Shown: piece after piece, positions 1 to 7,184 of the stretch | Numbering within the stretch: the stretch's first letter is position 1 | Layout of the letters: the number at the start of each line of letters is the position of its first letter | DNA from: Pseudomonadota bacterium | Lineage (GTDB): Bacteria > Pseudomonadota > Alphaproteobacteria > Caulobacterales > Caulobacteraceae | Length of the DNA: 24,920 nucleotides | NCBI GenBank assembly: GCA_023445705.1 | Contig: JAEXKM010000207.1 | Coordinates: 1-24,920, forward strand | Direction of reading: 5' to 3' | The notes under the pieces: model-generated | What the model was told of the DNA's origin: nothing | Seen by the model: the letters and a program-made list of their open reading frames with translations, nothing else | Database searches by the model: none | Position numbers and translations under genes: made by a program

Positions 1-1
1 G

Positions 2-2710
2 CCCAAGGCCGACGACCTGATCAAGAGCGTCCTGCTGGGCCGCAAGTTTATCGACGAGGCGCAGTCCCAGCTCGACGTTAAGGGCGCCAGCGAAGACTAC
101 CGCCAGCTCTTCACCATGTACCAGGGCCTGGCTCTGCTCGAGAGCATCGCCAAGAAGGCGAACGAAGACGATGTCAGCGCCTCCGAGCTCAAGCGCCTGC
201 AGGCTGCCTTCTCACGCGGAATGGGCGAGGTCTCCGGTTACATCGACGACGCCAACTTCGATCATCTCCGGCTGACCTACGGCGACGCCACCGACAAGGC
301 GAAGGCGGCGGTGGGCGTGCCCAAGACGACGCCGCGCTATCTGACCGATCCCGTCCACCAAGGGACCGCGACCGATGCGGTCGAGGCCTTCCAGGGCGAT
401 GTGCGGTTCAGCATGACCGTCGCCCTGCCGAACAAGACGCAGAAGACGATCGACTTCGACCTGTCCGAGATGGGCGCTCAGCCCCGCTCGATGAACAATG
501 TGGTCAAGTACCTCAACGACAAGATCGCCGCGACCACCGGCTACCGCACCCGCTTCGCGGTCGAGAAGATCCCGGGCGAGGAGAAGACGGTCGAGGTCAA
601 CGGACGGACCGTTAGCCTGGGCAAGGCGGCCGACAAGTTCGCCATCAAGATTCAGGGTGATACGACCGAAATTCTTACCTTTTCCGCGCCCGCGACCGCC
701 CCGGCTGTCTATATCACCCAGACCGCTGGCGATCCCGACCCGGACAAGACCAAGACGACCACCTCCACCACCAAGACGACGAGCAGCAGTTCGACCTCGT
801 CGTCTTCGACCAGCACGACCGAAGAGGTGGAGCCCACCGTCGAGCAGCTCCTGAAGTTCGAGACCGGGACCGCTTCCGATGCGGTCCGGCGCCCGGGCGA
901 CGTGAACTGGGTGGAGGGCCGCGTCTTCAACGTGAACATGCCCGACGGCGTGTCGCAGGTCCGCACCACGGTCACCGGACCGGACGGTTCGCTCTATATG
1001 CTGGTCGACGTCGACGGAGAGGTCGAAGGCCAGAGCATCAAGGGCGCCGGCGACGTCGCGCTGATGAAGTTCGATTCGGCCGGCAACGTCGTCTACACAC
1101 GCACCCTTGGCGCTTCCGAGACCGCCAGCGGCCTGGCGCTCAGCGTCGGACCCGATGGTCAGATCGCGGTGGCCGGTTCGGTCACGGGGGGGTTCGCCGC
1201 CTCGGGCGTGCCTATCGGCGACACCAACGTCATCCCCAAGATCACCTCTGCGGACGAAGGCGCGGACGCGAACAAGCCCGACAGCTTCGTGGCGGTCTTC
1301 AACAGCGCCGGCGAAGAGATGTGGTCCCAGCGCATGGGCGCGCGCGACGACGACGAGGCCACGAAGGTCGCCTTTGGCGCCGATGGCACGGTCTACGTCC
1401 TCGGTCGCGTAAAGGGGGCCATGACCGGTCAGGCCTCCAACGGCGGCTGGGACACCTACCTGCGCGCCTTCGGGGCCGACGGCCGGTTGCAGTCAACGAC
1501 CCAGTTCGGCACGGCGGGCGACGACAAGCCCGCGGGCCTGGTGGTCGACGGCATGAACGTCGTAGTGGCTTCGGTCGAAGGCGGGGAGGTGAAGCTCCGT
1601 AATTTCGACCTCAGCAATCCCAAGGCCCCGTCCGTCACCGGAACCCGTAGCCTCGGCTCGATCGGCGGCGGAACCATAGCCGGCGTCACCATGGACGGCG
1701 GCTCGATCGTGATCGCCGGTTCCACCGGCGCGACGCTCGGCGTCGGCAACACGACCCGCGCCGCGTCCGGCGGCGTGGACGCCTTCGCGGCGAAGATCTC
1801 TTTCGATCTCAGCACCGGCGGCGACGCCATCGCCTATTACGGCGGCGCCGGCGACGACCGCGCCACGGCTATGACCGTGGCCGACGGCAAGGTCTGGATC
1901 ACCGGCACCACCAAGACCGCGCTGCCGGGCATGGAAACGACCTTGGGCAAGACCGACGGGTTTGCTGTCGGCCTCGACATCGACACTGGCGTGGTCGCCT
2001 GGTCCCAGCGGTTCAGCGGCAAGGACGGCATCGTCAATCCGACGTCCATCGCCGTGGACCCCGGCGGCTCCAGTGCGCTCGACAGGCTCGGCCTGCCGAC
2101 CGGCAAGATCGCCTTCTCCGATTCCCAACTGGTCACCGCCGCGACTTCGGCCAGGCCCGGAGACCAGTTCCAGATCCGCCGCCGGATCGGCGGCCCCGCG
2201 GTCACGATCACCATCGAGGCGAAGGACACGCTGCAAAGCCTCGCCACCAAGATCCTGCGCGCCACCTCCTATTCGGTGAAGGCCGAGGTCGTCTCCGACG
2301 GCGATGTCCGCAAGCTGCAGATCATGCCGAAGAACAGCCGTTCCAGTCTGGAGATCCTGGGGGGGAAGGGCGGTCTGGACGTGCTGGAGGCGCTCGGCCT
2401 GCAGGAGGGGTTCGTCCGCGCAACGGTGAGCGACAAGGGGGGCGTCGCCAAGCCTGGCGACGGCGGCTCGGCCATGTACGGCCTCAAGATGCCGCGGGAC
2501 CTGAATCTCTCCAGCGAAGAGAACGTCAAGAAGACGCTCGACAAGCTCACCATGGCCATGTCGGTGCTGCGGACGGCCTATCGTGACCTGGAATCGGGAA
2601 TGAAGCCGGCGTCCTCCACGAAGAAGGCCACCGGCGAGGTCCCCGCCTATCTGAAGAGCCAGTTGGCCAACTACCAGGCCGGCCTGAACCGGCTTCTTGG
2701 CGGTAGCTGA
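2..2710 (+). CDS. flaEY: FlaEY-like beta-propeller flagellar protein, 5'-truncated
   Basis: The frame is open to the left edge, so the true start lies outside the window; 902 codons are visible and the first Met in view (nt 116) is internal. Visible order: a helical segment (nt 2-330), a beta-rich segment (about 400-700), a Ser/Thr-rich linker (about 745-830), then beta-propeller (SBBP-like) repeats from about 890 to 2060. The repeats recur as G-x-x-DD-x-A followed by a strand ending in V-x-G, for example near 1095, 1330, 1495 and 1835. A segment at about 2090-2440 resembles the flagellin_IN/hook-associated fold, with a DTLQSLATKI helix and a LQIMP strand. The C-terminus (2510-2700) is helical. 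Caulobacter FlaEY is a large protein encoded near the flagellin genes and called a flagellin regulator. The name is from memory; the propeller repeats are seen directly. No DNA-binding domain is recognisable. Confidence 0.6.
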   Translation, partial: PKADDLIKSVLLGRKFIDEAQSQLDVKGASEDYRQLFTMYQGLALLESIAKKANEDDVSASELKRLQAAFSRGMGEVSGYIDDANFDHLRLTYGDATDKAKAAVGVPKTTPRYLTDPVHQGTATDAVEAFQGDVRFSMTVALPNKTQKTIDFDLSEMGAQPRSMNNVVKYLNDKIAATTGYRTRFAVEKIPGEEKTVEVNGRTVSLGKAADKFAIKIQGDTTEILTFSAPATAPAVYITQTAGDPDPDKTKTTTSTTKTTSSSSTSSSSTSTTEEVEPTVEQLLKFETGTASDAVRRPGDVNWVEGRVFNVNMPDGVSQVRTTVTGPDGSLYMLVDVDGEVEGQSIKGAGDVALMKFDSAGNVVYTRTLGASETASGLALSVGPDGQIAVAGSVTGGFAASGVPIGDTNVIPKITSADEGADANKPDSFVAVFNSAGEEMWSQRMGARDDDEATKVAFGADGTVYVLGRVKGAMTGQASNGGWDTYLRAFGADGRLQSTTQFGTAGDDKPAGLVVDGMNVVVASVEGGEVKLRNFDLSNPKAPSVTGTRSLGSIGGGTIAGVTMDGGSIVIAGSTGATLGVGNTTRAASGGVDAFAAKISFDLSTGGDAIAYYGGAGDDRATAMTVADGKVWITGTTKTALPGMETTLGKTDGFAVGLDIDTGVVAWSQRFSGKDGIVNPTSIAVDPGGSSALDRLGLPTGKIAFSDSQLVTAATSARPGDQFQIRRRIGGPAVTITIEAKDTLQSLATKILRATSYSVKAEVVSDGDVRKLQIMPKNSRSSLEILGGKGGLDVLEALGLQEGFVRATVSDKGGVAKPGDGGSAMYGLKMPRDLNLSSEENVKKTLDKLTMAMSVLRTAYRDLESGMKPASSTKKATGEVPAYLKSQLANYQAGLNRLLGGS

Positions 2711-2724
2711 GCAGCCCCGCGTGC

Positions 2725-2753
2725 TTGAAACCGTCACGAGCACGGTCTAGCGA
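2725..2753 (+). promoter_or_regulatory. Candidate housekeeping promoter, near-leaderless
   Basis: TTGAAAC (2725-2731) is followed 14 bases later by TCTAGCGA (2746-2753), and the ATG of the next gene is only 7 bases downstream. The same GTCTAGCG octamer occurs at the same distance from a TTG box upstream of ssb. Only the CTA core of the Caulobacter -10 consensus GCTANAWC is matched, so the call is tentative. Confidence 0.4.
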
Positions 2754-2759
2754 AGGCTC

Positions 2760-3446
2760 ATGGATTTCCTGAAAGATCGGCGCACGCTTCTGGCGATCGG
2801 CGGCGGCGCGGCTGCGCTGCTTGCCGGAGTTCTCATTGGCGGCGTCATGCTGGGCAAGGGGCGTGGGGAGAAGGTCCCTCCGCCTCCGGCCTCCCAGGGC
2901 GGGCTCGTGGTCGAAGCCGGCGCGCGCGATGATGGAAAGCTCGACCCCGCCAAGCCGCTGCGTTGCTTCGTGGCCGGGCAGTACGTCGGCGAGATGACCC
3001 TGGCCGAGTGCGCCAAGCAGAACGGCGTCGCCACCGGCGTCCTCGACGTCGGTATCGACGAGGCCGGCAACCTGGCGGCCGCCGATCAGGCCGGAACCAT
3101 GCTCACGCCTCTGCCGCCGGCGCCCGAGCCCGTGACCGCGGGCGTCGCGCCTCCCGGATCGGTCGTGCCGGCTCCCGCTGCAGCGCCGCCCAGCGCGCCG
3201 GCCGGAAGCTGCTGGCGTTACGCTGACGGCGGTTGGCGCAAACTGCCCAACGAACTCACCCTGAACGCCTGCGTTCAGACGCTGTTCGCCGGTCGTTGCG
3301 AGCGCCCCGGCGGGGCCACCTACGGTCGCTGGATGTCTCAGACCTTGCGCCTTGTGCCCGGCAAGGTGGAAGTGTCCGGCGACAACCGCAGTTTCCGCGT
3401 CCTGGCCGAACAGGCCTCCAATTGCTCCATCGCGTCGGTCGGTTAA
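2760..3446 (+). CDS. Membrane-anchored Pro/Ala-rich protein with Cys-pair domains
   Basis: This 228-residue protein has one N-terminal membrane anchor (about residues 10-32, very Gly/Ala rich) after a charged MDFLKDRR start. A Pro-rich stretch follows, then a small segment with two cysteines (LRCF...LAEC, about 68-85), a long Pro/Ala linker (about 115-148) and a second Cys segment (SCWRYADGG...LNACVQ) with further cysteines. The body is probably periplasmic. The C-terminal part shares a C-W-...-K-L/F-...-C pattern with the next gene, suggesting common ancestry. The start has no clear ribosome site and may be leaderless. It lies between the FlaEY-like gene and a lipoprotein gene on the same strand. 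I recognise no named family; function unknown. Confidence 0.75.
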   Translation: MDFLKDRRTLLAIGGGAAALLAGVLIGGVMLGKGRGEKVPPPPASQGGLVVEAGARDDGKLDPAKPLRCFVAGQYVGEMTLAECAKQNGVATGVLDVGIDEAGNLAAADQAGTMLTPLPPAPEPVTAGVAPPGSVVPAPAAAPPSAPAGSCWRYADGGWRKLPNELTLNACVQTLFAGRCERPGGATYGRWMSQTLRLVPGKVEVSGDNRSFRVLAEQASNCSIASVG

Positions 3447-3450
3447 GGCC

Positions 3451-3478
3451 TTGGCTCCGCCCCAATCGCGCCTATAGG
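3451..3478 (+). promoter_or_regulatory. Candidate promoter for the small lipoprotein gene
   Basis: TTGGCTC (3451-3457), 13 bases, then CCTATAGG (3471-3478). The CTATA core fits positions 2-6 of the GCTANAWC consensus. Transcription would begin at or beside the ATG codons at 3482 or 3488, so the message would have little or no leader. Confidence 0.4.
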
Positions 3479-3481
3479 CTG

Positions 3482-3895
3482 ATGCTCATGCTGCTCCGCA
3501 CCGCTCTCGTCGCCAGTCTGGCCGTCCTCACGCTCAGCGCCTGCGCCAAGCGCACCCTGCCGCCGGGCGGCGAGGGCATCTGCTGGCATGTCACCAAGCA
3601 GGACGGCGAACTGAAGTTCCACAAGCTGGCGAGCAACGTACCGGACCTGGAGCACTGCGCCGCCGAGCTCGAAGGCATGCGGGTCCGTTTCCTGCGGCTT
3701 GGCGGTTCGATGCGCGACGTGGTCGGCGCCTACAAGGGCAACTTCATCTTCGTCGACAAGCGTGGGATTTTCACCGCGCCGTCGCTTGAAGAGCACCCTT
3801 ATCTCGCCATGGTCCGCACTGGCGACGGCCGTCTCGCGGTGCCGGGCGCCATGCCGCGGGAGCCCGCGCCGCCGCCGGCCGCGCCCGCCAACTAG
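3482..3895 (+). CDS. Small predicted lipoprotein
   Basis: From the ATG at 3482 the product is 137 residues and starts with a lipoprotein signal: basic MLMLLR, a hydrophobic core, and lipobox LSAC with Cys21 as the lipidation site. The same frame is open back to 3233, but that part overlaps the upstream gene and lacks a signal sequence, so the signal peptide decides the start (3488 is an alternative). The mature protein contains GICWHV...KFHKLASNV...LEHC, a Cys pair that matches the C-terminal pattern of the preceding protein, and ends in a Pro/Ala-rich tail. It is probably an envelope protein of unknown function, and the two genes may be an old duplication. Confidence 0.7.
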   Translation: MLMLLRTALVASLAVLTLSACAKRTLPPGGEGICWHVTKQDGELKFHKLASNVPDLEHCAAELEGMRVRFLRLGGSMRDVVGAYKGNFIFVDKRGIFTAPSLEEHPYLAMVRTGDGRLAVPGAMPREPAPPPAAPAN

Positions 3896-3933
3896 GGCGC
3901 GAAATCCTCTGTGGACGAAGCGGCGATTGGTGA

Positions 3934-3948
3934 GAACGAAAGCGGAAC
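3934..3948. promoter_or_regulatory. Alphaproteobacterial SOS (LexA) box upstream of ssb
   Basis: The sequence is GAAC (3934-3937), seven bases, GAAC (3945-3948). Its reverse complement is GTTC-N7-GTTC, the LexA operator known for alphaproteobacteria. It sits just upstream of the candidate -35 of ssb, a gene reported to be in the SOS regulon of Caulobacter and relatives. The match to the core is perfect. Confidence 0.7.
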
Positions 3949-3954
3949 ATTAAC

Positions 3955-3983
3955 TTGATCGCCGAAGGCTGCTCGTCTAGCGT
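3955..3983 (+). promoter_or_regulatory. Candidate ssb promoter
   Basis: TTGATCG (3955-3961) and TCTAGCGT (3976-3983) are separated by 14 bases. The start of transcription would fall near 3990, leaving a leader of about 43 bases that includes an AAGGGA ribosome site ahead of the ATG at 4033. The LexA box ends six bases before the -35. Confidence 0.45.
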
Positions 3984-4032
3984 CCGCCTTTAGGCCGCTG
4001 GGCCGCAAGCACGGAAAGCAAGGGACGAACTC

Positions 4033-4536
4033 ATGGCGGGCAGCGTCAATAAAGTGATCCTGGTCGGCAATCTCGGCGCCGATCCAGAGATCCGCAGCCT
4101 CAACTCGGGCGACCGGGTGGCGAACCTGCGGATCGCGACCTCAGAAACCTGGCGCGACCGCGCGAGCGGCGAGCGCAAGGAAAAGACCGAGTGGCACCGG
4201 GTCGTGATCTTCAACGACAACCTGGTGAAGGTGGCTGAGCAGTATCTGCGCAAGGGCTCCAAGGTCTACATCGAGGGGTCTCTGCAGACCCGCAAATGGA
4301 GCGATCAGTCGGGCCAGGAGAAGTTCTCCACCGAGATCGTGCTCCAGAAGTTCCGCGGCGAACTGACCATGCTCGACGGCCGCAGCGAAGGCGCGGGCGG
4401 CGGCGGTGACTACGGCGGCGGTGGCGGTGGTTATGGCGGCGGTGGCGGCGGCTTCGGCGGCGGCGCCCCGCGCAACCAGGGCTCAGGCCCGCGCGAGGAC
4501 TTCTCGGCCGACCTGGACGACGAAATCCCCTTCTAG
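4033..4536 (+). CDS. ssb: Single-stranded DNA-binding protein SSB
   Basis: SSB coats single-stranded DNA during replication, repair and recombination and recruits partner proteins through its acidic tail. The 167-residue product has the OB-fold domain at about 1-115 (start MAGSVNKVILVGNLG, then the conserved WHRVV strand), a Gly-rich flexible linker at about 118-150 made of GGGG(Y/F) units, and the hallmark C-terminal peptide DDEIPF. Length and layout are typical. The ATG at 4033 is preceded by AAGGGA at suitable spacing. It appears monocistronic: its own promoter and LexA box lie upstream and a hairpin terminator follows. Induction by DNA damage is inferred from the SOS box. Confidence 0.97.
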   Translation: MAGSVNKVILVGNLGADPEIRSLNSGDRVANLRIATSETWRDRASGERKEKTEWHRVVIFNDNLVKVAEQYLRKGSKVYIEGSLQTRKWSDQSGQEKFSTEIVLQKFRGELTMLDGRSEGAGGGGDYGGGGGGYGGGGGGFGGGAPRNQGSGPREDFSADLDDEIPF

Positions 4537-4562
4537 ATCAGAACTTATCGAGCTTCAGATGT

Positions 4563-4594
4563 GGCCGGCCCCTCCTAGGGCCGGTCATTTTGTT
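4563..4594 (+). terminator. Rho-independent-like terminator after ssb
   Basis: A 9-pair hairpin (arms 4563-4571 and 4578-4586, core CCGGCCC/GGGCCGG, 6-base loop, one G-U pair) is followed by ATTTTGTT. It lies between ssb and the convergent RTX gene, and the T-rich run favours action on the plus strand. Confidence 0.75.
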
Positions 4595-4600
4595 GGAGGA

Positions 4601-6022
4601 TCAGCTTGTGAAGATCCAGTCCGGTGGGAGGGTATCCAACTTGACGCCCACGAGGACCATTTGGTCGCCCCCGCCCAGGTCAATCACAGTGTCCTCGCCC
4701 TCCTGACGAGTGACGTAGCTCGATCCCGCCAGGACATTGACCCGGTCACCCCAGGATGGGTCGAAGTCGATCACTCGGTCGAGTCCGGCGCCGGAGAAGG
4801 TATGGAAAATATCTGCGCCGCTACCGCCCGAGATCGTATCCGAGCCGCGGTCCCCAGCCATGAAGTCGTCGCCTTCGCCGCCGGAAATGCTGTCGTCGCC
4901 TTGTCCCCCGCGCACGATATCGTTGCTGACGTCTCCATAGGCGGTGTCGTTGCCCATGTTGCCGTAGACGATGTCGGCGCCCGCGGCCCCTTCTAGGGAA
5001 TCGTGTCCTTGGCCGCCTACAACCCAGTCGTCTCCAAGATAGCCGTTCAGAGTGTCATCGCCCTTGTTGCCGTGCAGGTCGTCGAACTCTGGTCCGCCAT
5101 AGATATAGTCATTGCCGTCTCCGCCCCGGATGAAGTTGGAGCCGAGGAGATCCCGCAACTGATCGTCGCCTGGGCCGCCATAGAGGTGATCATCACCAAA
5201 GCCGCCGTCGAGGTTGTCGAAGTCGTCTCCCCCATCGAGGGTGTCGTTGCCTGCGCCTCCGTAGAGCGTATCCGTTCCGGCCAGGCCCTCCGCATATTCG
5301 GCGCCAGCGCCGCCTACGAACCGATCATCGCCCGCGGTTCCCTGATAGGCCCCGACGTCAGGCTGAACTCCTGCCGGAGACCAGCCCATAAGGTTTTGCG
5401 CTACGAAGGCGCTCGCGAGGGTGTTCTCGAAGATGACGAGGTCCTGGGGCGCGTGGGCCGCGCCGCTTCCGTCCAGGTCCCATCGGAAAACGGTGTCGCC
5501 GCTACGCTGCACTAGGCTGAAATAGCCTTGGGCGAAGGGATTGCTGGATCCGTCCCATCCGGCCAGAAGCCCAAGCCTGGTCACCACCAGGGCATCACCG
5601 CCGGCTCCTGTCTGAAAGTCGCCTATGGTCACGGGCGGAGCGTCCACGCGCGGATAGAGGGAAAGTTGATCGCGGCCTGACCCGAGCATCACCCTCGCGT
5701 GGGAAGAAACGACCTCGACACCGATGTAGTCGTCGCCAGGTCCGCCATCCACCAGGCCGCTCGAGTTCTGAAGCGTGATGCCGTCGTTGCCGGCGCCGCC
5801 AAGGATCGTCGCATTTCCGGCTCGTTCGAAATGCACGCCGAGGCTGTCATTGCCTTCGCCGCCGTCGATAATGACGGGATCCAGGCTTTCATAAGCGATC
5901 GAGATCGTGTCGTCGCCCGCCATCCCCGCGAGGCTGTCTGCCCCGGTCGCGCCGTAGATGTTGTCCCCCTCGGCGGTTCCGACAATCGTATCGGGTCCGA
6001 AATTACCCCAAATTGTAGCCAT
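4601..6022 (-). CDS. RTX-type calcium-binding repeat protein (type I secretion substrate)
   Basis: The 473-residue protein is built largely of the glycine/aspartate nonapeptide GGxGxDxhx, which forms calcium-filled parallel beta-rolls outside the cell. One block lies at about residues 1-120 and a long second block at about 240-430, separated by a non-repeat segment rich in aromatic residues. The end (ADIFHTFSGAGLDRVIDFD...) resembles the cap seen in serralysin-like and other RTX proteins before the uncleaved type I secretion signal. There is no N-terminal signal peptide, as expected. I chose the ATG at 6022 because a purine-rich ribosome site (GGAGGGCGGAGGGG) precedes it; an upstream ATG at 6064 has no such site. 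No protease or lipase motif is visible, so it may be structural or adhesive. No type I secretion genes lie in the window. Confidence 0.88.
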   Translation of the reverse strand: MATIWGNFGPDTIVGTAEGDNIYGATGADSLAGMAGDDTISIAYESLDPVIIDGGEGNDSLGVHFERAGNATILGGAGNDGITLQNSSGLVDGGPGDDYIGVEVVSSHARVMLGSGRDQLSLYPRVDAPPVTIGDFQTGAGGDALVVTRLGLLAGWDGSSNPFAQGYFSLVQRSGDTVFRWDLDGSGAAHAPQDLVIFENTLASAFVAQNLMGWSPAGVQPDVGAYQGTAGDDRFVGGAGAEYAEGLAGTDTLYGGAGNDTLDGGDDFDNLDGGFGDDHLYGGPGDDQLRDLLGSNFIRGGDGNDYIYGGPEFDDLHGNKGDDTLNGYLGDDWVVGGQGHDSLEGAAGADIVYGNMGNDTAYGDVSNDIVRGGQGDDSISGGEGDDFMAGDRGSDTISGGSGADIFHTFSGAGLDRVIDFDPSWGDRVNVLAGSSYVTRQEGEDTVIDLGGGDQMVLVGVKLDTLPPDWIFTS

Positions 6023-6161
6023 ATGCCCCTCCGCCCTCCTGGTTGTAATCGACCTCAAGGCCAAGTTGAAGTGCTGTCGCTCAGATGATCAGGGGTTCCA
6101 GTTCGGCGGCTGGGGCCTTCGCCCGATGGCCACGAAGACTGTGGCATGAGGGCGTGCTGCG

Positions 6162-7061
6162 ATGCGCAATCAGCTCATCTTTCCTTCGACGTTGCTCGCC
6201 GCCGCCTTGCCGCCGGTCGCGGCGTACGCGGTTCCGCCCCCCCAGCCCGTCGCCGACATGATCAGCGCCGCGGCGGGCTCGCCCGAGACGCTGAAGGCGG
6301 TGGTCGAGACGGCCAAGAAGACCAACCCCGGCTCCGTCGCCGAGATCGACGCCCAGGTCGCCAGCCTCGCCAAGGAGGCCGAAGCTGCGCGGGTGGCGAA
6401 GATCGAAAGCCAGGACGCTTGGGAAGGATGGGGCGGGGAGGGCTCGCTGGGGGCCTTCATCTCGACGGGGAACGTCGAGGACAACGGCGTCGCGGCCGGC
6501 TTGAAGTTCGCCAAGGAAACCCTGCGCTGGCGCCACCAGTTCGACCTGGCCGCGGACTATGAGGAAACCTCGGATGTGGTGGTCAAGGAACGCTACTTCG
6601 CGGGCTATGCGGCCAACTACAAGTTCAGCGAGCGCTTCTATGCTGTCGGCGTGCTTTCGGCCGAGAAGGACAAGTTCGCCGGCTTCAAGAGCCGCTTCAC
6701 CGAGAGCGTAGGGCTGGGCTACCGCGTCATCGACCGCGAGACCCTGAAGCTGTCCTTCGAGGGCGGTCCGGCGCTTCGTCAGACCGACTTCTACGATGTC
6801 GGCAGCGACAGCACGGTGTCCGGTCGGGTCGCCGGCGCCTTCCAGTGGACGATCTGGCCGGGCACGGTCTTCACCCAGACGGCCGCCGCCTACGTTGAAT
6901 CCAGCAATTCGACGCTGGACGCGATCTCCGCGGTCACCACGAAGCTGCAGGGCGATCTCTCGGCGCGCGCATCCTTCGACTACCGTTATGAGGCCAGCCC
7001 GCCTCCGGGGCGGGAGAAAACCGACACCACGACCCGGATGACCCTCGTCTACAGCTTCTGA
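6162..7061 (+). CDS. DUF481 family outer-membrane beta-barrel protein
   Basis: The product has 299 residues. A signal peptide of about 22 residues ends at AYA, followed by an Ala/Lys-rich helical stretch (about 30-85, possibly coiled coil). From about residue 90 come alternating strands with GWGGEGSLGAFISTGN, repeated aromatic-ended strands such as RWRHQFDLAADYEE, and a final TRMTLVYSF ending in Phe. A terminal Phe and amphipathic strands are typical of outer-membrane barrels, and the GxGSLGxxxSTGN pattern matches DUF481 (YdiY-like, 'salt-induced outer membrane protein'). Its exact role is unknown. It is divergent from the RTX gene and precedes a histidine kinase on the same strand with a 123-base gap. 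Confidence 0.8.
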   Translation: MRNQLIFPSTLLAAALPPVAAYAVPPPQPVADMISAAAGSPETLKAVVETAKKTNPGSVAEIDAQVASLAKEAEAARVAKIESQDAWEGWGGEGSLGAFISTGNVEDNGVAAGLKFAKETLRWRHQFDLAADYEETSDVVVKERYFAGYAANYKFSERFYAVGVLSAEKDKFAGFKSRFTESVGLGYRVIDRETLKLSFEGGPALRQTDFYDVGSDSTVSGRVAGAFQWTIWPGTVFTQTAAAYVESSNSTLDAISAVTTKLQGDLSARASFDYRYEASPPPGREKTDTTTRMTLVYSF

Positions 7062-7134
7062 CACGCGAGCCATAACAGCGCGGATGAGTCGGGAAACGTC
7101 GCTGTCATTTGACAATTCGCCCGCCGGCGGCCTC

Positions 7135-7161
7135 TTGGTCGATCCCGCCTCGCCCTTAAGC
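7135..7161 (+). promoter_or_regulatory. Possible promoter for the sensor kinase gene
   Basis: TTGGTCG (7135-7141), 12 bases, then CCTTAAGC (7154-7161), a partial match to the Caulobacter housekeeping consensus. A short leader would carry the GGAGAGGG ribosome site before the GTG at 7185. Confidence 0.3.
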
Positions 7162-7184
7162 TGCGGGGCGCTGCGGAGAGGGTC

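Noticed and set aside
745..830. Ser/Thr-codon repeat in the FlaEY-like gene considered as a microsatellite or phase-variable tract
   Set aside because: The codons are varied (ACC, AGC, TCG, ACG) and there is no pure short-unit run likely to slip.
4390..4475. GGC-rich repeat in ssb considered as a separate tandem repeat
   Set aside because: It encodes the normal Gly-rich linker of SSB in frame; no independent repeat feature is needed.
5003..5515. 170-codon plus-strand frame opposite the RTX repeats
   Set aside because: Its hydrophobic Val/Ile/Ala pattern is just the complement of repeated Gly/Asp codons.
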